The notes under the pieces are model-generated. The model saw nothing but the letters and a program-made list of their open reading frames with translations. It made no database searches and was not told where the DNA came from. This document shows, piece after piece, positions 12,657 through 25,700 of a stretch of 64,000 nucleotides of DNA (position 1 is the stretch's first letter; the number at the start of each line of letters is the position of its first letter). This DNA is from Adineta vaga (Eukaryota; Rotifera), in NCBI GenBank assembly GCA_021613535.1, contig CP075496.1:6386001-6450000 (forward strand), given 5' to 3'. Position numbers and translations under genes: made by a program.

Positions 12657-15600
12657 TGAAGAGATATTTCGGATAAATCAGATCTAAAACAAAGATTGTT
12701 CGATAAATGCCACGTTTCTGTTCAACTTTTGGTCCATTGTTGACGTTGTCTTGAATCCAATGGAAGCAATTAGTTACTATATTAACCAATAATAAGACTC
12801 AATATTCAGAGACATCTATGAGAAGCTAAATAAGATCTTTATCGAAAAACTAATATCGATAGATAGACGTATGATTACTTTCGTAATAGTTAACATTAGA
12901 TATAGTTAAACATTTCATTTTTATATATTTATTTCATATAAAATTCGAACTTAGATCATTTTATATAATTACTTAAATATATGATACATATTTTAAAAAA
13001 AGATTGCTATTAAACAGATTTTGCGAGGTTATTTAAAGACATGTCATATAAAAGAAACGATACTGTACGTTGAAATACATGAATATGTAATTATTTTGAC
13101 CGATCAGTTCGATATTGATATCTGCGGTATCAAGATCAATCCTACTCCTATGTAATCAGACACGCCTTTTGAAAAACTTTTATCCCCTATGGAAAAATCA
13201 ATGTTTTGTGTTACAACAAAATCGTCATACTAGACTTTCATAATGATTCGCGAAGTTTAATTGTAGAATTGCGAACTTATGTAAATGCGTACATCTTGGA
13301 TTAATGCATTTTTCAAATAAGAACAGTTTGTTTTCGAAATTGGCAAATAAATAAATATTCTCTTTTTAAAATTTATATATCCTATTACACTCTCCAGACC
13401 GTAATTGAACCTATATAATTCCAATTTATAGTAAAGCTAAAAGAAATTCATCATCAGTCTATCACTTGTTCCAAAAATCTTATATGCATCACTTGCTATG
13501 TTCTATACAGTCTAGACATCGTTTAAATGTATTGTCACTTTAAAACAAGATAAATTATTATATAAATCACAAGTAGAGTTGAATAATTAATAACTATCTG
13601 CAGATAAATATAATCAAGCAATTCGTTATACGATGACACAATCCAATTGAAGAGAATGATTTTTCTTTTCTAAAGATCAAAGAATATCTATACATGACAT
13701 CTTGTCTATTCATATTGACATTCTAAGAATGAACAAGATAGTTTATCGGATGTATTTCATAAGATTGACGCATGTTTCAATTGACCTTACATGGTATTTC
13801 TATTCATATCATGTTTGATGAATATGAACAATTTCTGTCGAGTTCATTTTAACTAAACAAGACACATTGGGAATTATTAATTACTTTTCTTTTTCTCTTT
13901 CACTACTTGTAAATTAAATCAACTTCTTCTTCTTCTTCTTCTGCTGTCCTTTTCTATGCACAAAATCAAGATATGGTTCAATGACAGTCGGAAATAGATC
14001 AATACAAAAGCATATGAACATTTTCTTCTTTTTCTTCTTCTCTTTTTTGATAAGTAATCAACAGCTTGAAATTATAGCAGAAAGAAAACACATCCATCAT
14101 CTTCAGCACAGCAGGATGTCAAACAATAATCATATTTAAACATCAAATGAACCATCTCTTTCACTGAATTGTGTTCTTAAATCTGTTTGATGAGATTTTG
14201 ATTTTGTTGTCTTTATGTGTTGCCTTTTATCACAATGGATTATATTATAAAGTAGTCGTCAGCTTTCTAATCATCAATCGACACATACATTAGATTGTTG
14301 ACTATTCAAATCAGTTGTCGTTCTTTCCGAATATCAATACTGTGAAGTGTGTGAGTAATTCAATTCTTAGACATATAGATTTTGTTACATAATCATGACT
14401 TTGAACTGATTTCCGTAGTTCTATGATGAGTGATGTTTGTTCATGACACGCCTAGAAGCGCATGTGAATGAGAAGTGAACATGTTTACCAACTGTCATTT
14501 TGATTGCTTTAGAAAATGACAGAAATATAATTCATTAGTTTGTTCTCGTCTGTTCGTCATTTCATGATAGTTTTCATTCAATTTTGACAGACTAGAAGAA
14601 AGAATAGGAGTACTTATTCTTACGATGATATTCGAAGGTTAAACGGAAATAACAATCAAATTGATTTTATGTTCTTTAGAAGAAGAAGAAGAAAAAAAAT
14701 GAGAAAGAAATATGCAGGTGAACACTTCACTCATTTTCTCATCTTTCACTTCCTTGACTGATGATAATTTATAGAAATAAGTTTCAATCTATATTAATAT
14801 GTTCAATGGAATGGAATCAAAAGTAGATTATTACATCGAGATCCAATGACCTTCAATGATATTCTAGTAGAGAACAGATGTACGTCCAGTTCACAATGGG
14901 TCAAGTAAACAAGAGATAAAATGCACGACCTTTTCCATCATCTTTCTTTTTAGCTAATTAGAACTAATTCTTTCTTTCTCAATCTTTCATCGGGTACTTT
15001 TTTTTCCTAGTCTCGATTTGGTATGATCAGCCAACGGGCATATCGTGTCGGGGGTCGACTTGAGAGTAAAAGAGTAAAGAAGACGACGACGACGACGAAA
15101 AGAAGAAGAAGATTATAGTTGTGGTTAAGCTTAACTAACCCTACGGCTATCATCAGAGCTTTGAATGACGACAACTTAATCTCGCTCACACTTTCTGCAA
15201 TGATCAACTCTCATGACGACGTTTGTTGCCCTCGAACTATACAATACACTCGTGAATGATGATTATGATGATGACAAGCAACGAGTCGATCAAGTGGGAA
15301 CTCATAAGGAGAACATTCTTTTCCCTTGTTTCCTATCTAATTACTTATCACATCAAACATTGAAGTAAAAAAAATTTTCTATGGTCTCTTTTTCTTCCCT
15401 AAAGTGTATACTAAGCGGAAGACAGTCAGACATAATCAAATTGTATACAACTAGCAAGGCATCTTTCATTATTTGATTGTGCAGCTGTCAGTATCTACAT
15501 TTAATCCGATCAAATTCGTATGTACTCAGTTGGAGGTTTCTCGAAATAATGTAAAAAATAAAACAAAAGAAACATACATGTATACAGATGCACATAAGCT

Positions 15601-16509
15601 CATCTTTATACTTGATTCCTCTCGAAGGAAGTCGACGAAGAATGATTAAGAAAAAACGTTGAATGAACCTAATCGAAACAAGTGAATGAATGAATAGTTA
15701 GTCTGATGAGATAATAATGCGTGCCGATTTGCCGCTAAGGAAAGAAGACGAGTTTCAAACTGTACAATTAATGACAGCATGAGGCATATCTTCCCATGAC
15801 ATGAACATAGAAGAGTAAGAAAAAATAGTATTTTCTTCCTTTCTTGCCTTGCATTGAACCATGACAAGACGTTTAATGATGTGGAAAATGAATAGTTTGA
15901 ACTCATGAGATTTATTATAGAAAAAAATTCTCATAAATCATCGAATACAACTAATATTTAGTCAATTGCTTCATTTGAAATGAAAAAAAAAGAAAGAGAA
16001 AAGAGTAAAGAATAGATCTGCTATATCTATATATGTATTTATCTAAACTAATCGATATGTCTAAAAGAAAAGAAGAACATCTCTATAATTTACGCAATAA
16101 CACTTTTCCTTTTCTCTTCACAATGTATATATATATATATATATTATTGTTAGACAGACTATGTCAAGATAATCGATAGAGCGGAATTGATATCTCTCTC
16201 TCTCTTTCTCTCTGACAGCATCTGTCGTTCAATGCCCATCCGTCAATTGAAGAGTTGACCAGACAGTCTCATCTCTCTCTGTCTCAAATTTCTTTAAGTC
16301 GATAAAAACGAAATGAAATTTGAAATTAGCAAAATACAATGTAAACGTATTAAATGTCAACCAGATGTTTTTGACGTAATTCTTTGTTGTGGCTTTTTTA
16401 TTATAAATATTTATATCATTATAAAACAATTCTACAGATCATACAACATAAAAAAGAAGAGAGTAAGAGGGAAGGAGGAGGAGAAGACGATGATGAAAAG
16501 GTCTTAGTT
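12657..16509. other. Long non-coding region between Sec24 and the cadherin
   Basis: Almost 4 kb without a supported gene. An acceptor-like TTTTAG at about 12685 may be the 3' end of a Sec24 5' UTR intron. Simple repeats include (CTT)n near 13923-13942, (GAC)n-like sequence near 15080-15100, (TA)n at 16125-16145 and (CT)n near 16195-16213. The 60-90 codon open frames (15007-15207, 15646-15906, 16229-16429) are low-complexity and have no family motif. Confidence 0.5.
16125..16145. repeat. (TA)n microsatellite
   Basis: About ten perfect TA units downstream of the cadherin stop codon. Confidence 0.85.
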
Positions 16510-18726
16510 TTAAACATAAGTTCCTCGTGTAGATGAAATCTGTTGATTTGCTTCGGTTAATAGAGAAAGATCATTTTGGATCGAATGAAATAGTTTATTC
16601 GTTAAATTATCTGTTGGATGTGGTATAAGTGTTGCACGTTTCGGAGAAAACAGATACATATCCTTAATAAAAGAAAAAGATTGATTAAATTTGAACAAAA
16701 ACAAAATTCTTTTAATCAAACTTACTGATGTTTCAACTGTAACATTATCCGATTTTTCTGAACCATACAATGATCCAGCTGATGAACTTTGTTCTGATGA
16801 TGATGTTTGAATAATTTTCTGTTTTGTACTACTATCATCAGTAACTGTTGTCAATATAGAAGGAGGTTTTCGTTTTGATTCTCTTCGACAATAAATGCAA
16901 CTAAGTATGGTCGCAATAACAAATAATAATCCCATTAAACTAGCTATACTCATTATGATATATTCATGTTTTAACCATTGAAGTATATCATATTGATTGA
17001 AACGTTTTACTTGTAAATATGTTGGATCATTACCTAAGATTGAACTTCGATAAAGACGTATTTTAATTACTGATGAAAAATTATCGTTATGCATATCGTA
17101 TGCTTCAATATCTAACCAAATCTCTCCATTTGATAAATAAAACCAACAATCATTGTTTGTTTCATTTCCTTCTAATGTACAATTAAGTATTAATTGATTT
17201 GATAGTAATGAAATCCATTGTGGCCATGATGTACTTTTTTTTCGATAACCAACAAGAGAATTTTCATCGTCATCTGTAGCATTTAAAGTTAGTACAATAA
17301 TCTCATTTAAATGTATATACTGATCGAAATCAATATTTAATATTGAAGAATTCCATTGTGGTTTACAATCATTTACATCAGTAACGATAATTCGAAAGTT
17401 TCGTTGAAGATTTCCATTACGTAACTGAACATTGTACGATGAACGTTTTTCACGATCATAAATACGATCGGTTAATAGAGTAAAAGAATTTTCTGTTAAT
17501 TTTTGTAGAAAAAATCCTTCATGAGATGCAAGTTGAAGATTTGAATTTGATTTAATATAAGCAATAAATGTTGCATTGGGAAGATTCTCTGCTATATAAA
17601 CTTCCGTTAAATTCTTTGAAACACGATTTGAACCAAAAGTTATTTGAATTAATGATTGACCGTCATCAAATAGATCTGTTTGAATATTAATATAAACAGT
17701 TGTCAATGCTGGAATAGCATTATGTGTTCCATCCGAAGCTCCAATGATTAACTTGAAGATATTTTTCGTATCTAGATGATCTAGTTTGGAGAGAAGAGTC
17801 AATTCACCTGTATAGGAATTTAATTGAAATAAATCATTTTTTTCATTCGAATCAATTTTATAACCATCAATACTTAATAATGAATAATAAATTCGTGCAT
17901 TATCATCGGAATCAGCATCATGAGCAGTTAATTTAATTAAAATTGATCCAATCGGTGTCGATTCAGAAATATTAACTGTATAAACTGATTGAGAAAATTT
18001 TGCATTATGATCATTAACATCAAGAACAGTTAATGTAAGTTTGGTTGATGTCGTATATTTTTGATCATTAGCAGTTATTGTAAAGATATATTCATCTTGT
18101 AATTCACGATCAAGTGTCATATTAATAACAAGATACAGTTCAGCATTGGCATCATACATTAAATAAAACGGTTGATTTGTTTGATTTTGTTGTTGTTGTT
18201 GTTGTGATTGAAAAACATTTATCGAAGAAATAATGACACGATTATGATATACATAGGTTAATTCATATGATTGTACGCCATTGATTAAACAATCAATATC
18301 TTCCGCTTTCGATAAACGTATTTTCATTTCAGGCATATTATTTTCTGTTAAAGATATTGAATAAGTATTTGAACTAAAAATTGGTTGATTATCATTAATA
18401 TCATTGATTTTAAATTTTAATAATAATATATCATAATAATACATATCATAGAGTTTAATCGTTAAATAACATTTCGAACATTGATCATCGTTGGGACATA
18501 ATGTATCTCGATCGATACGTTTTGAAATTGTAATTAAATTCGTTGTTGAATTAAAATATAATAAAGATGAACTTTCTAATAATTGGTAAGTGATTACTGT
18601 TGATGATAAACTATTTAAATCAAATATAATTGTATCGATTGGAGTTTCTTCATTGATTGAGATTTCATGTTCACGACATTGACTAAGTCCAATAAGAAGA
18701 AGAACATAGAATACAAGCATGATCAT
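16510..18726 (-). CDS. Single-pass cadherin (protocadherin-like)
   Basis: Calcium-dependent adhesion protein at the plasma membrane. Exon 1 is 18726-16726 and exon 2 is 16662-16510; the 63-nt intron (GTAAGT…TTAAG) is in frame and lacks a stop. The spliced product is about 717 aa. Residues 1-17 are a signal peptide. EC1 (about 18-108) ends in DINDNQP (109-115) and has a CxxxxxCxxC cluster (C77, C83, C86). EC2 ends in DVNDH (236-240). EC3 contains AHDADSDDNARIYY (268-281). EC4 ends in TDVNDCKPQW. A further degenerate domain precedes one transmembrane helix (YIIMSIASLMGLLFVIATIL) with a basic stop-transfer. The cytoplasmic tail is about 100 residues and Ser-rich; I see no catenin-binding motif. 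A polyGln stretch (about 175-180) interrupts EC2. The extracellular domain is much shorter than in vertebrate protocadherins. Confidence 0.85.
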   Translation of the reverse strand: MIMLVFYVLLLIGLSQCREHEISINEETPIDTIIFDLNSLSSTVITYQLLESSSLLYFNSTTNLITISKRIDRDTLCPNDDQCSKCYLTIKLYDMYYYDILLLKFKINDINDNQPIFSSNTYSISLTENNMPEMKIRLSKAEDIDCLINGVQSYELTYVYHNRVIISSINVFQSQQQQQQNQTNQPFYLMYDANAELYLVINMTLDRELQDEYIFTITANDQKYTTSTKLTLTVLDVNDHNAKFSQSVYTVNISESTPIGSILIKLTAHDADSDDNARIYYSLLSIDGYKIDSNEKNDLFQLNSYTGELTLLSKLDHLDTKNIFKLIIGASDGTHNAIPALTTVYINIQTDLFDDGQSLIQITFGSNRVSKNLTEVYIAENLPNATFIAYIKSNSNLQLASHEGFFLQKLTENSFTLLTDRIYDREKRSSYNVQLRNGNLQRNFRIIVTDVNDCKPQWNSSILNIDFDQYIHLNEIIVLTLNATDDDENSLVGYRKKSTSWPQWISLLSNQLILNCTLEGNETNNDCWFYLSNGEIWLDIEAYDMHNDNFSSVIKIRLYRSSILGNDPTYLQVKRFNQYDILQWLKHEYIIMSIASLMGLLFVIATILSCIYCRRESKRKPPSILTTVTDDSSTKQKIIQTSSSEQSSSAGSLYGSEKSDNVTVETSVSLIKRILFLFKFNQSFSFIKDMYLFSPKRATLIPHPTDNLTNKLFHSIQNDLSLLTEANQQISSTRGTYV

Positions 18727-21700
18727 CTAGAAATGATGTTGAATGAAGTAGAAAGACAGACAGTCAGAAAAGGAAGGATATTTTTCTCGCTTTCTCCTTC
18801 TTTCTCTTTTTTTTCTTTTTCTCTTCTCTTCTCTCGTGCTCTCTTCTTCTTGTTAACGCCCAATGGTCGACAGTAAGAACTGAAAGAAGGAAAAAGAAAA
18901 GGTGATAAACTACCTTCTTGCTTCCAACACTTCTAGTCAACTTGTTCAATTGAAAAAGACAGAAGAAGTAATTATCTTAACACAGTAGGATACCTTACTT
19001 GACAAGAATCGATGTTATACAAGTACAAAACAGAATTTTCTCTTTTTCTTCACTCACTCTCTCTCTCTCTCTCTCTCTCTCGTGTGTACTGCTAACATTC
19101 ATATGAACAATTAGATCAATCTCTGCCGTTCATTTTAAACTTCACACATGCGATAATGTGAATAACAAAAATGTTCATGGGAACTATCTGATTGATGAAT
19201 TAGACTTTTTCCATGAGCTACATACCTATCAAATAAAGTAGTCTGAAGAATGAATGACACATACATGAATTTACATCAAGTTTAGTCTAATAATTGGACA
19301 CTGATCATTATTCTTCGTCTTGATTCAGTTAATCACATTCCATTAGCTGTATAATAGTACATATCGCGGGAACTCCTCCTCTTAACTATAATACCTTACC
19401 TGTCTTTCTCTTCTTTCCCTTCTCTTCTACCGGCAATGATAATCATCACTGTAACATTACTGTCATCATTATCCTGTGGGTGTGGTGAAGACTATGTCTA
19501 ATTCTTTTCTTCTTCTTTTCCTCTACTTCAGAGAAATAGATATCAGGTCACGCACGACCTAGTGACTATCTTTTTCTTAACAGAGTGTGAAGTAAGTTCA
19601 ATCGCTAAATAGAATAAAAAAAAGGTATATATGTATAAATAAAAGAAAAAGCGGCTTACCGGCAATTATTTGCTATTTGCTAAAATCATATGCAAACAAA
19701 CAAACAAATAAATAAACTTTTATCAGATAAGCATACGTTTCTTCTCGTGAGAATCTTATCTATGATATAGAATTCAGTTCCTGTCTGTCTATAACAAGTC
19801 TCATGTACATATATATATATATATATATATATCGTTGGTCAACGAATCTATGTATATATACATATACTCAGTATGGTGCTTATAGTAACTTCTAGGGTGT
19901 ATAGTTAATGGAGATGTCATCGGTACTATGTTTCTGTGTTTGACAGCAGGCCGCCAAAGAGCAGCGTGTCAAATCAATTACAAATCGATCGAGACAAGCG
20001 CGTTTTCTTGTCCGATTGCGTCATTCAAGTGAATATATTCTCTGAAGGTGATCGAGCTGTCCAACCGTTTTTCTTTCTATCACATAACATTTATCCTTGT
20101 TTATCATTCTCAATGAGCAAACGCGTGTGTGCTATCCATCTGGATTTCATATACATATATATGTATAAATATACATGGATATATATATATACACCAAGAT
20201 GAGAAATTGAGAAAAAAATTTGTTTTTAGAAGCAACTGATACAATCTTTTATCTAATGAGATCGCGAATTGAAATTATTGAAGAATAACAATTAAGAAAG
20301 AAATATGGACTCGATACTCATTTGTCTAACTATATTTTCTTTTCACTATCGAATAAACAATGGTTATCAATCGATAGTTATCTGATCGATAGATTGAACA
20401 GAGAAAAAAAGTACTACGTGTCAACATTCGATATATGATAAGATCCAAAGAGAAAACGAAAATAAGAGAGGAAAAGATGAATTTACATATATGACATCTA
20501 AGATGAGACAGAAAGGCTAAGACGGATGCGATCAATCGACGCGCTCGTGGTTCAATTTACCTGCACTAATACCATAGCTATGTATACAGACACTTGAGTA
20601 ATTCGTCGGTGACCGGGAGAGACAAACGAGCTTACTTTGAATATGCTTCGTATTACTCTCAATCACAGCAGTGAGCTTTTTTAATCCAACCTTGTATGTG
20701 TGTCTATACATCTATCGACTTTGAATGAATGAATAAATGTTTACAAACGTATATATATCGATTTACATCAATACACACACACAGGATGTTATCATGAGAC
20801 TAGTGCTCAAAACAAAAAATGTTGGTCACACATACGTTCTCATGTAAATGAGCTCCGGTTCATTTCGAATTCTCACTCACCCGTTCCGAACGTTAGCGTT
20901 CTTTTTTTTTATATATTGTATGACTATGTATACGTTGAAGTTCAAAAAAAGAAATCGTAATGATTGACACACAAACCTTGGGACAATGTATATTTAACGA
21001 CGAGACTAATTTTTGAAAAAAATAAGGCGTCTCCCTTCGTTTTGTTATTGTTCATTGCACAATAAAAAGCTTATTTCACGCAACTACATTAGAATATAGA
21101 CAAAAATATCGATGAACGAAACTGTTCATTTATAAAAATAGGATGACTGTACAATACAATTGTACCCCCTAGTGAGTTTTTGATATCGTACAACAGAACT
21201 AATGATGAAAGGCTGCTCTAGTGAAGATCAAAGAATGACTTTAACTAGCTTGCTGCATACAATGATGATAATTGGTAATCGAATGAACACTGCTGTTGTG
21301 ACTGGTAAAAAAAGGGCGCGTGTGGTGATGATGCATATCTTTTTCTGAAGGCATTGAAAAATCAATTATTAGTTCGTTTCGACTCAAAGCGAAAATAAGG
21401 AAAAACGAAAGTGTACGCATCATCATCATCATCATCAGTGATAACGAGGATTACACACCTGAGAAATTGTATATGATGGATTCTTTTCATCTATCCGCAT
21501 TTGTGATTGTTTAACTTCTCAATTGAAGTGTATGTATATATATATATATGTGTCGGCTGTCACTTGGATGATGTGTTGGAAAAGAAGAGAAGCCTTTTTT
21601 CACACTCAATTGAAAAATGAATTATTGCACGTTATTCAATCTTGAACTGTTCAATTAAAAAGTAAATATCATCGGTATTTCTTTCTGTTTGTCATTTTGA

Positions 21701-22741
21701 CATTTCAACGATGAATGAACTCTCATTAGATTAAGGGCGGATCTTATTTAAAATAAAAAGAAAAGATTCTAACAGATGTTATCAAGTTAAATAGAGAAGA
21801 GAAATCGAGCTCATTTATCACACTATCACTATTAGAAAAGATATCACACAAATGTATAACGTTTCTTTTTATTTCTTCTCTGTCTCTTTCAATAGATTTA
21901 TATAGAGACAGTCGGTATGGATGTGATACACGCGATTGTACAGTTAAAAGAAAAAATCAGTATGATTGCTTGTGACAAGTTTGATGAAGAGTTTGCATGT
22001 ATACAATGCGTTAGAAGTCAAAATGACTTAGTGACTGAATATATCATTCATTTTGTCAAAAAATGTGTACCTTGGGAGAAGATATATCATGCATTTAATA
22101 TCGTCTATTGACCAAGTTAATTGAATAGATAAGAATTGATATTGAAATATGTTTGCAACAATTGAAAGAATAATAACATTTTTGTTAATGTCGATATTAA
22201 ATCATGGTCAGATCATTCATAACATATATATAGATGATGAGAATTTTGACATAGTACAAGGATGACATCAGTACTTAACCGTAGTACTTTGATCTCTTTT
22301 GATTGGCAATACACGAACAATTAGATGATAATCACTCTCAAGTATGGATTTGTTACCGGAAAATATTTAATTTTTTAATAATTTTACTCGTTTATAATTG
22401 TAATAAATATAGACTAGCCATGTTTCAATGCAATAATAGTTAAACACCCAAAGCCTTCGTCGGGTGCAAACACTTTCTTTGTTCAATACTCATTTTCAAC
22501 CTTGAGTTTTAAATATGTCTGATACAGTACGATCGTAATCAATCTTTTTTTTTACCTTGAATTGTTGACTATCTCAAATAGATTTTTCATGGAACAATGA
22601 AAGAAAAGAATCAATTTTATTCAAATCCACATAAACATAAATCTATTGAATCATTGAACTTCACTGCATTGAAAAGAAGACATAGAAATAGAAAATTCGA
22701 TTATCACAAACAAATCTAGTCTACCAAGTTTAATAGAATAA
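18727..22741. other. Long non-coding region upstream of the cadherin and downstream of Nav
   Basis: About 4 kb without a supported gene. Repeats: (CT)n at 19058-19081, (AT)n at 19808-19832 and near 21535-21550, and (CAT)n at 21418-21436. A less AT-rich, CpG-containing patch lies at 19945-20010. The 64-codon plus-strand frame at 21917-22111 (MDVIHAIVQLKEK…) is not low-complexity, but it matches no family I know and has no splice context. I leave it uncalled. Confidence 0.5.
19058..19081. repeat. (CT)n microsatellite
   Basis: About eleven CT units in the upstream region of the cadherin gene. Confidence 0.85.
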
Positions 22742-25700
22742 TCATCGTATTCCAAAAGAACAATTTGATGAGCCATCTGAATCAGTTATTCGCCGTTGTC
22801 TTACTAATTTTCCTGTCATAAAACTTGAATGACGAGATTGATGATAAGATGCTACTAGAGCAGGTGTTCCTAATTCATCTAATTCGATTAGTTCATCAAT
22901 TTTCGCTCGTTCTAATTTTGGTTCTTGACAACGTCGTATATTCCGACATTGTTCAACATTACATCGAAAACCTTTTAGACCAATGCGACTTAGATAACTT
23001 TCACGTTGACGTTGAATGGTTGTTGTAATTGGATGATAATCTTTTGGACGATCTTTTTTTATATCAATTGGTGTTTCAGTTTCTGTATTTGCTGTTGGTG
23101 CATCCAATGTACCAAGAAAATGTTTTGTAAGACCATCTAGTATATCAACACAATGTATACGATCATTTTCACAAATTGGAATATTCATTGCTACAAATAA
23201 TAATTGATTCGGTTTTGGTATACGTAGAGGTGGTTCAAGTCCATCAACAAAATCAGATAATTGATCATAGCGTATAAATTGTGAACCTGATGGATCTAAA
23301 TATTGCCATTTTTCATAGTACATATCATAATCATCATCAGTTAAACCCTAAAAATATTTATGAAAATGATCTTCTTAGAAAATTCTTTTCAAATCTATTT
23401 ACTTGTTGAACATCTTCTTGAGCTTGAGAGAAATTTTCTAAAATCACAGCAATATACATATTTACCTAAATAATATTAAACCTCAGATATGAAGAGAATG
23501 GAATAGTTTTTTCTTTCATACCACAACAAGAGAACTAATAATTAAGTAACTAATAAGAAATGGTACTGCAATTGCTGTTGTTCCACAATCACCTCGATTT
23601 GAGGGTAGTTTTATTGTTGGATCACAATCAGGTGGTTTATCATTTGTTAATGCTTGCAAAACACCTGACCAACCGGCAGTTGTACACATTTGAAAAAGTA
23701 CAATGATTGAATTAGGAAATGTTTCAAAATTGAATAAATCTGTTACACCAGCTGATTTTCTTACATAGGCAAAAAATGACATACCAAATATTGAATAAAT
23801 AAACATGACAAGAAAGAGAAGGAGACCAATATTGAATAAGGCTGGCATAGAAACAGCTAATGCAAAAAGTAATGTTCGAATACCTTTTGCACCTGAAGAT
23901 AAAAACTTTTGTTATTGAAAATTGTCTCTTTGTTTTTCAAGTGAAATTCAAACCTTTAACTAAACGTAAAACTCGTCCAACACGTGCAACACGAACAACA
24001 CGTAATAAAGTGGGATTAACAAATAATTTTGCTATTATTTCTCCTAATACATGTCCTAGAAAAAAACTTCATCATGCTCATCGTTATCTTCAATATATCA
24101 ATAAATCTACCTAGAATTGATGCAATAACAATAATAAAATCAAATACATTCCATGGAATTGTAAAATATTTAAAATTTAATGCAATTAATTTCATAGCAC
24201 ATTCAATAGTAAATCTAAATAATGATTAACGAATAAACATTTTTGTGATATGTTTTTCTGCAAATATATTACAGTTGAAGTACTTACACGGCAATAAAAA
24301 AGTTATTAATATATCCTAAAACTCGTTCGAAAGTTTTACTTTGTCCATCGTGTTCCAGACACATACAAAGCATGTTAAGAAAAATACATATCATGATGAA
24401 AATATCAAATTTTTGATTCGTAGTTAAATCAAAGAAAAATCTTGCTAAAGCAAACTAGAATGAATGAAAGAATAGTCAATAAATATGAAAATTTTCATGA
24501 AGATATGCTACTCGTGGTCTCGGCAAGGCTTTTGTTGGCTTTTTTGTACCCATTTTTTTCATTGCATTATAATATTTTTTCTGATCATCTGTCATAAACA
24601 TTTCGATTGAACCACCACCACCTAACTGAAATGATTGTAAATGAAAAGAAGAGATTATATAAGATAAACTTTAGTAGAATATTTACGATTCGTTTTTGTT
24701 GATTGAAATTATCAATGACAACACCAATGAATAGATTTAGAGTAAAAAATGATCCAAAAATAATAAATAAAACAAAATAAACAAGAATATAAACATTATA
24801 TTCATATTCCGGTTGAACATCTACCTAGAAAAGAAATGTCGAGATAAGAAAGACAATTATGAATGCAGTAATCTACTTCTCTAGCATCAGATGCATCAGC
24901 CATGATTTCAATCCATCCTTTAAAAGTTGCCTATAAACGAAAATGAATTTGTTTCCTATAAATACATTCGAATGACTTACTACTTGAAATAAAGCCAAAT
25001 AACCATTAAAAACATTATCAAAATTAACTCGTGAATTTTCCCATGTAAAATTTTTTCTCAAACAATCATCTTTATTTGTAACATTTTCTGATATATTGAC
25101 ACGATCGTGTGTATTAACATAAACACATTTGTAAAATTTACCACCAAATAATTGTACACCCATGATGGAAAAAATTAACCAAAAAACAAGACAAACCAAT
25201 AATACATTGAAAATCGATGGTATGGCACCGATCAATGCATTAACAACCACCTATTTGTTTCGAAAACTAGTTAAATCTAATTCAATCAAATCAAGTACTT
25301 ACTCTCATGCCTTCAAATCTTGAAAGTGCTTTTAATGGACGTAGAGCTCTCAATGTTCTCATAGATTTAAATGCAGGAATATCTGCTACACCAAGCCAAT
25401 CAAGAAGACTTCCAAGAACACTAACTAATACAATAATAAAATCTAACCAATTCCAACCATTGGTAAAATATTTTTTTATTCCATAAGCAAACCATTTTAG
25501 TATTAATTCCATAGTAAAAATAATTGTAAACAGTTTGTCTGAAAGAACTAATATTTTATAAAAAATGGGTTGTTGACGAGTATTGATATCTTCTAAAGCC
25601 TAGAATAGTCGAAAATGAAAATAATCATAATTCTTCTTGTTTGATCATTACTTACTAAACTTGTACTACTTGCTAGGATACTGGCAATAATTAATCGCTC

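Noticed and set aside
12604-12789. 61-codon minus-strand frame over the Sec24 start
   Set aside because: Overlaps the Sec24 first exon in another frame; a shadow.
13923-13942. Possible CRISPR or satellite arrays (CTT, TA, CT, AC tracts)
   Set aside because: Perfect mono- to trinucleotide microsatellites without spacers; typical of eukaryotic intergenic DNA.
12657-16509. tRNA or other structured RNA genes in the long intergenic regions
   Set aside because: Looked for T-loop GTTCGA and matching acceptor stems by eye and found none. A tRNAscan/Infernal run would be needed to exclude them.
16510-18726. Uninterrupted 738-codon cadherin frame read as a single exon
   Set aside because: It reads through a 63-nt stretch with strong donor and acceptor sequences and abnormal residue composition; the two-exon model is better.
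21917-22111. 64-codon plus-strand frame beginning MDVIHAIVQLKEK
   Set aside because: Not low-complexity, but there is no family motif, splice context or promoter; frames of this length are common by chance here.
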